Assembly (NCBI GenBank): GCA_040003205.1
Contig: JBDUDA010000136.1
Span: forward strand, 1 to 8,189
Length of the DNA stretch: 8,189 bases
Source: JALYIM01 sp040003205
GTDB taxonomy: Bacteria; Acidobacteriota; Terriglobia; Terriglobales; Acidobacteriaceae
Direction: 5' to 3'
Shown: positions 6,726 through 8,189 of the stretch, one piece after another
Position numbering within the stretch: the stretch's first letter is position 1
Layout of the letters: every line of letters begins with the position of its first letter
The notes under the pieces: model-generated
Database searches by the model: none
The model's input: only the letters and a program-made list of their open reading frames with translations
What the model was told of the DNA's origin: nothing
Program-made: the position numbers and the translations under genes

Positions 6726-6864
6726 CTGTCATCCCGAGCGGAGCAAAGCGCAAGCTTTGCGCAGTCGAGGGACCTGCTGTGCGAGTTATATGAGAGAAAC
6801 AGCAGGTCCCTCCACTCACCAGTTGCTTCGCTTGGCGAAGCAGCTGGATCGGTCGGGATGACAG
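6726..6864. repeat. Cloverleaf-forming interspersed repeat (REP/BIME-like)
   Basis: The ends pair perfectly over 12 bp (6726-6737 with 6853-6864; CTGTCATCCCGA against TCGGGATGACAG). Inside are three stem-loops. The first is 7 bp with a GCAA loop (6743-6749/6754-6760). The second is 14 bp, perfect, with an 18-nt loop (6767-6780/6799-6812; GAGGGACCTGCTGT). The third is 13 bp with one G-T pair and a TTG loop (6819-6831/6835-6847). The single-stranded linkers are 5, 6, 6 and 5 nt, so the element is symmetrical. From memory, repeats with GTCATCCCGAG...GAGGGACCTGCTGT are frequent in Acidobacteriota genomes; copy number cannot be judged from one window. No transposase is adjacent. Confidence 0.88.
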
Positions 6865-6900
6865 GATTTTTATATTGTTTGCAGCTCAATTACGTGAAGC

Positions 6901-6915
6901 GCGATAGACTATCGC
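6901..6915. promoter_or_regulatory. 15-bp palindrome upstream of the M28 peptidase
   Basis: GCGATAG-A-CTATCGC is a perfect 7-bp inverted repeat with a one-base centre, ending 22 nt before ATG 6938. The position suits an operator in the promoter or early leader. As RNA it could not close well because a one-base loop is too tight, so a protein-binding site on DNA is more likely. Confidence 0.45.
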
Positions 6916-6937
6916 CTTCGCAACAACTTTGAGATTC

Positions 6938-8189
6938 ATGAAAATAAAACTTTTAGTCTTCATCTTTGTTTGTTTTTGTTCCCCTGTGCAATTCAAAGCA
7001 TGGACGCAGGTCTCCATACAAGGCTTCGGAATTAAGTCTGCGGCACGAGAGGCCGAGGTTGAACAGAAATTTAAAGCCATTCCTGATGCGAAAGAGGAGC
7101 GCCGCCAGCACCGCATCTTCACTCTCGAACCCCACATCGCGGGATCAAAACGTAACAACGAACTCGCGCGTTATGTTGCAGCCGAGTGGCGAAAGCAGGG
7201 GCTGGAGGATGTCGTGATTCGGCGCTACGCCGTTTACAGCACAGAGCCGAGAAGTACCTCTTTGGAAATGGTCAGCCCAGTGCATTATCGCGCGGGGTTG
7301 CGTGAAAAAGGCTACTCCGTTGACCCGGACACGAAAAATCCGCGCGTCAGTTCAGCCTGGCTTGGAATGTCAATTTCGGGAGAAGTCACCGCGCCGTTGG
7401 TCTATGCGCACAGCGGAAATCCCGAAGACTACGAGCTCTTAAAAGAGAATGGGATTGACGTGCGCGGAAAGATCGTTCTGGTGCGCTATTCGAATCCCTA
7501 CAGCTATCGCGGATTCAAAGCTTTGACCGCGGAGCGCGAGGGCGCGGCCGCGATGATCGTCTACAGCGATCCCGCCGAGGATGGATATCAGAAAGGAAAA
7601 GTTTTCCCCGACGGCCCCTGGGGGCCCGAGAGTCACATCCAGCGCGGAGCTATCACATACGACTTCATTGTGCCGGGCGACCCGCTCACTCCAGGATGGG
7701 CGTCAGTTCCCGGCGCGAAGCGAATTCCGGTAAACGAAGCAAAGTCTCTGCCGAAAATAATGGCGATGCCGCTCTCCTGGCACGATGCCAAGCCGTTGCT
7801 CGAAAACCTTGGTGGGCCGCTCGCTCCAAAAGAGTGGCAAGGCGGACTGCCCATCGAATACCACCTAGGGGGCGAGCAGGCCCGCGTCCACCTGAAGATC
7901 GCCATGGACAATTCCATCAAGCCCTACTACGTGGTCGAAGCGCGCATCCGCGGTTCAGAAAAACCGGATGAATGGATTGTGCTGGGAAACCACCGCGACG
8001 CCTGGGCATTCGGCGGAGTTGACCCCAGCAGCGGCACCGCTTCCATGATGGAGATGACGCGCGCTCTGGGTCAGTTGACACATCATGGAATGCGTCCGCG
8101 TCGCACCATCGTGGTTTGCAGTTGGGACGGCGAAGAGGTTGGTCTTACGGGCTCCACCGAATGGGGCGAGCAGTTCGCCGGCGAGCTTC
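6938..8189 (+). CDS. M28 family zinc metallopeptidase, PSMA/transferrin-receptor-like, 3' partial
   Basis: Exported di-zinc aminopeptidase/carboxypeptidase of the M28B (glutamate carboxypeptidase II-like) branch; bacterial members are usually secreted or periplasmic and their substrates are mostly unknown. The frame stays open to the right edge; 417 codons are visible of an expected 700 or more. Residues 1-21 form a signal peptide (MKIKLLVFIF core, possible cleavage after QFKA). A protease-associated (PA) domain lies inside the catalytic fold at about 140-325 (GKIVLVRYSN, EGAAAMIVYS, then the PDGPWGP and ITYDF...GDPLTPGW landmarks). The catalytic half begins at about 328. By analogy with PSMA, His352 (GNHRDAW) and Asp362 (VDPSSGTA) are zinc ligands, Glu399 the general base and Glu400 a zinc ligand (SWDGEEVGLTGSTEW). 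The remaining zinc ligands and the dimerisation domain lie beyond the window. The Shine-Dalgarno sequence is weak (GAG 4 nt before ATG); the signal peptide supports this start. A 15-bp palindrome lies just upstream. Confidence 0.92.
   Translation, partial: MKIKLLVFIFVCFCSPVQFKAWTQVSIQGFGIKSAAREAEVEQKFKAIPDAKEERRQHRIFTLEPHIAGSKRNNELARYVAAEWRKQGLEDVVIRRYAVYSTEPRSTSLEMVSPVHYRAGLREKGYSVDPDTKNPRVSSAWLGMSISGEVTAPLVYAHSGNPEDYELLKENGIDVRGKIVLVRYSNPYSYRGFKALTAEREGAAAMIVYSDPAEDGYQKGKVFPDGPWGPESHIQRGAITYDFIVPGDPLTPGWASVPGAKRIPVNEAKSLPKIMAMPLSWHDAKPLLENLGGPLAPKEWQGGLPIEYHLGGEQARVHLKIAMDNSIKPYYVVEARIRGSEKPDEWIVLGNHRDAWAFGGVDPSSGTASMMEMTRALGQLTHHGMRPRRTIVVCSWDGEEVGLTGSTEWGEQFAGEL

Larger units (their letters stand above)
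6593..6937. other. Divergent intergenic region (345 bp) with cloverleaf repeat
   Basis: No credible gene lies here. It separates the divergent GAF and M28 genes. From left to right it holds the GAF gene's Shine-Dalgarno sequence and a possible promoter (minus strand, 6603-6659), about 65 bp without clear signals except a TTGCATGCAA palindrome at 6711-6720, a 139-nt cloverleaf repeat (6726-6864), an AT-rich stretch with TATATT at 6871-6876, and a 15-bp palindrome (6901-6915) before the peptidase start. Open frames across the repeat on both strands are by-products of its inverted repeats. Confidence 0.85.

Noticed and set aside
6726..6864. Cloverleaf as a tRNA or tmRNA gene
   Set aside because: It is too long, its stems are 7, 14 and 13 bp, and there is no T-loop (TTCGANNC in place), D-loop, anticodon or CCA end.
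6610..6900. ACGTGAAGC occurring at 6610-6618 and 6892-6900
   Set aside because: Two 9-bp copies in the same orientation, but serving genes in opposite directions at different distances; treated as chance.
6653..6932. Open frames on both strands across the intergenic repeat (78-88 codons)
   Set aside because: They are made of the inverted-repeat arms read in either direction, have no ribosome binding site, and show no protein-like composition.

Overview
The window looks like chromosomal DNA of a Gram-negative, GC-moderate bacterium, most likely of the phylum Acidobacteriota. This is an inference from three things: the style of the GAF proteins (a 'PDLG-RL-----SG' and 'ESCRRLG' signature), a PilZ/Sel1/TonB-type multidomain protein, and an intergenic repeat that starts with GTCATCCCGAG and ends with CGGGATGAC, a type I associate with that phylum. 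No rRNA, tRNA, CRISPR array, transposase or phage gene is visible.

Layout. At the left edge a cell-wall amidase (AMIN plus Amidase_3) runs rightwards; its true start lies outside the window. It meets head-on, with only 9 bases between stop codons, a leftward cluster of four genes that occupies 1523-6592. Read in its own direction the cluster is: (1) a small cytoplasmic protein with an N-terminal zinc-ribbon-like motif and a GAF domain; (2) a 776-residue transmembrane protein with PilZ and GAF domains on one side of the membrane and Sel1 repeats plus a TonB C-terminal domain on the other; (3) a radical SAM enzyme of the AmmeMemoRadiSam type (AmrS); (4) a small lipoprotein whose GTG start overlaps the AmrS stop codon. 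The spacings are 85 bp, 39 bp and a 4-base overlap, so an operon is likely, though the 85-bp gap carries a palindrome, a tandem heptamer and a possible second promoter.

To the right, a 345-bp divergent intergenic region holds a 139-nt cloverleaf-shaped repeat and a 15-bp palindrome. Beyond it an exported zinc metallopeptidase of family M28 (the PSMA/transferrin-receptor-like branch) starts at 6938 and runs off the right edge.

How the parts may work together (inference). The first two leftward genes carry clearly paralogous GAF domains that share four cysteines, so they look like a sensory pair. The PilZ-GAF-TM-Sel1-TonB protein has the architecture of a bridge between a cytoplasmic second messenger, probably c-di-GMP, and the periplasm. 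The flanking genes (amidase, lipoprotein, exported peptidase) also act in the envelope, but nothing in the sequence ties them to the signalling pair by more than position.
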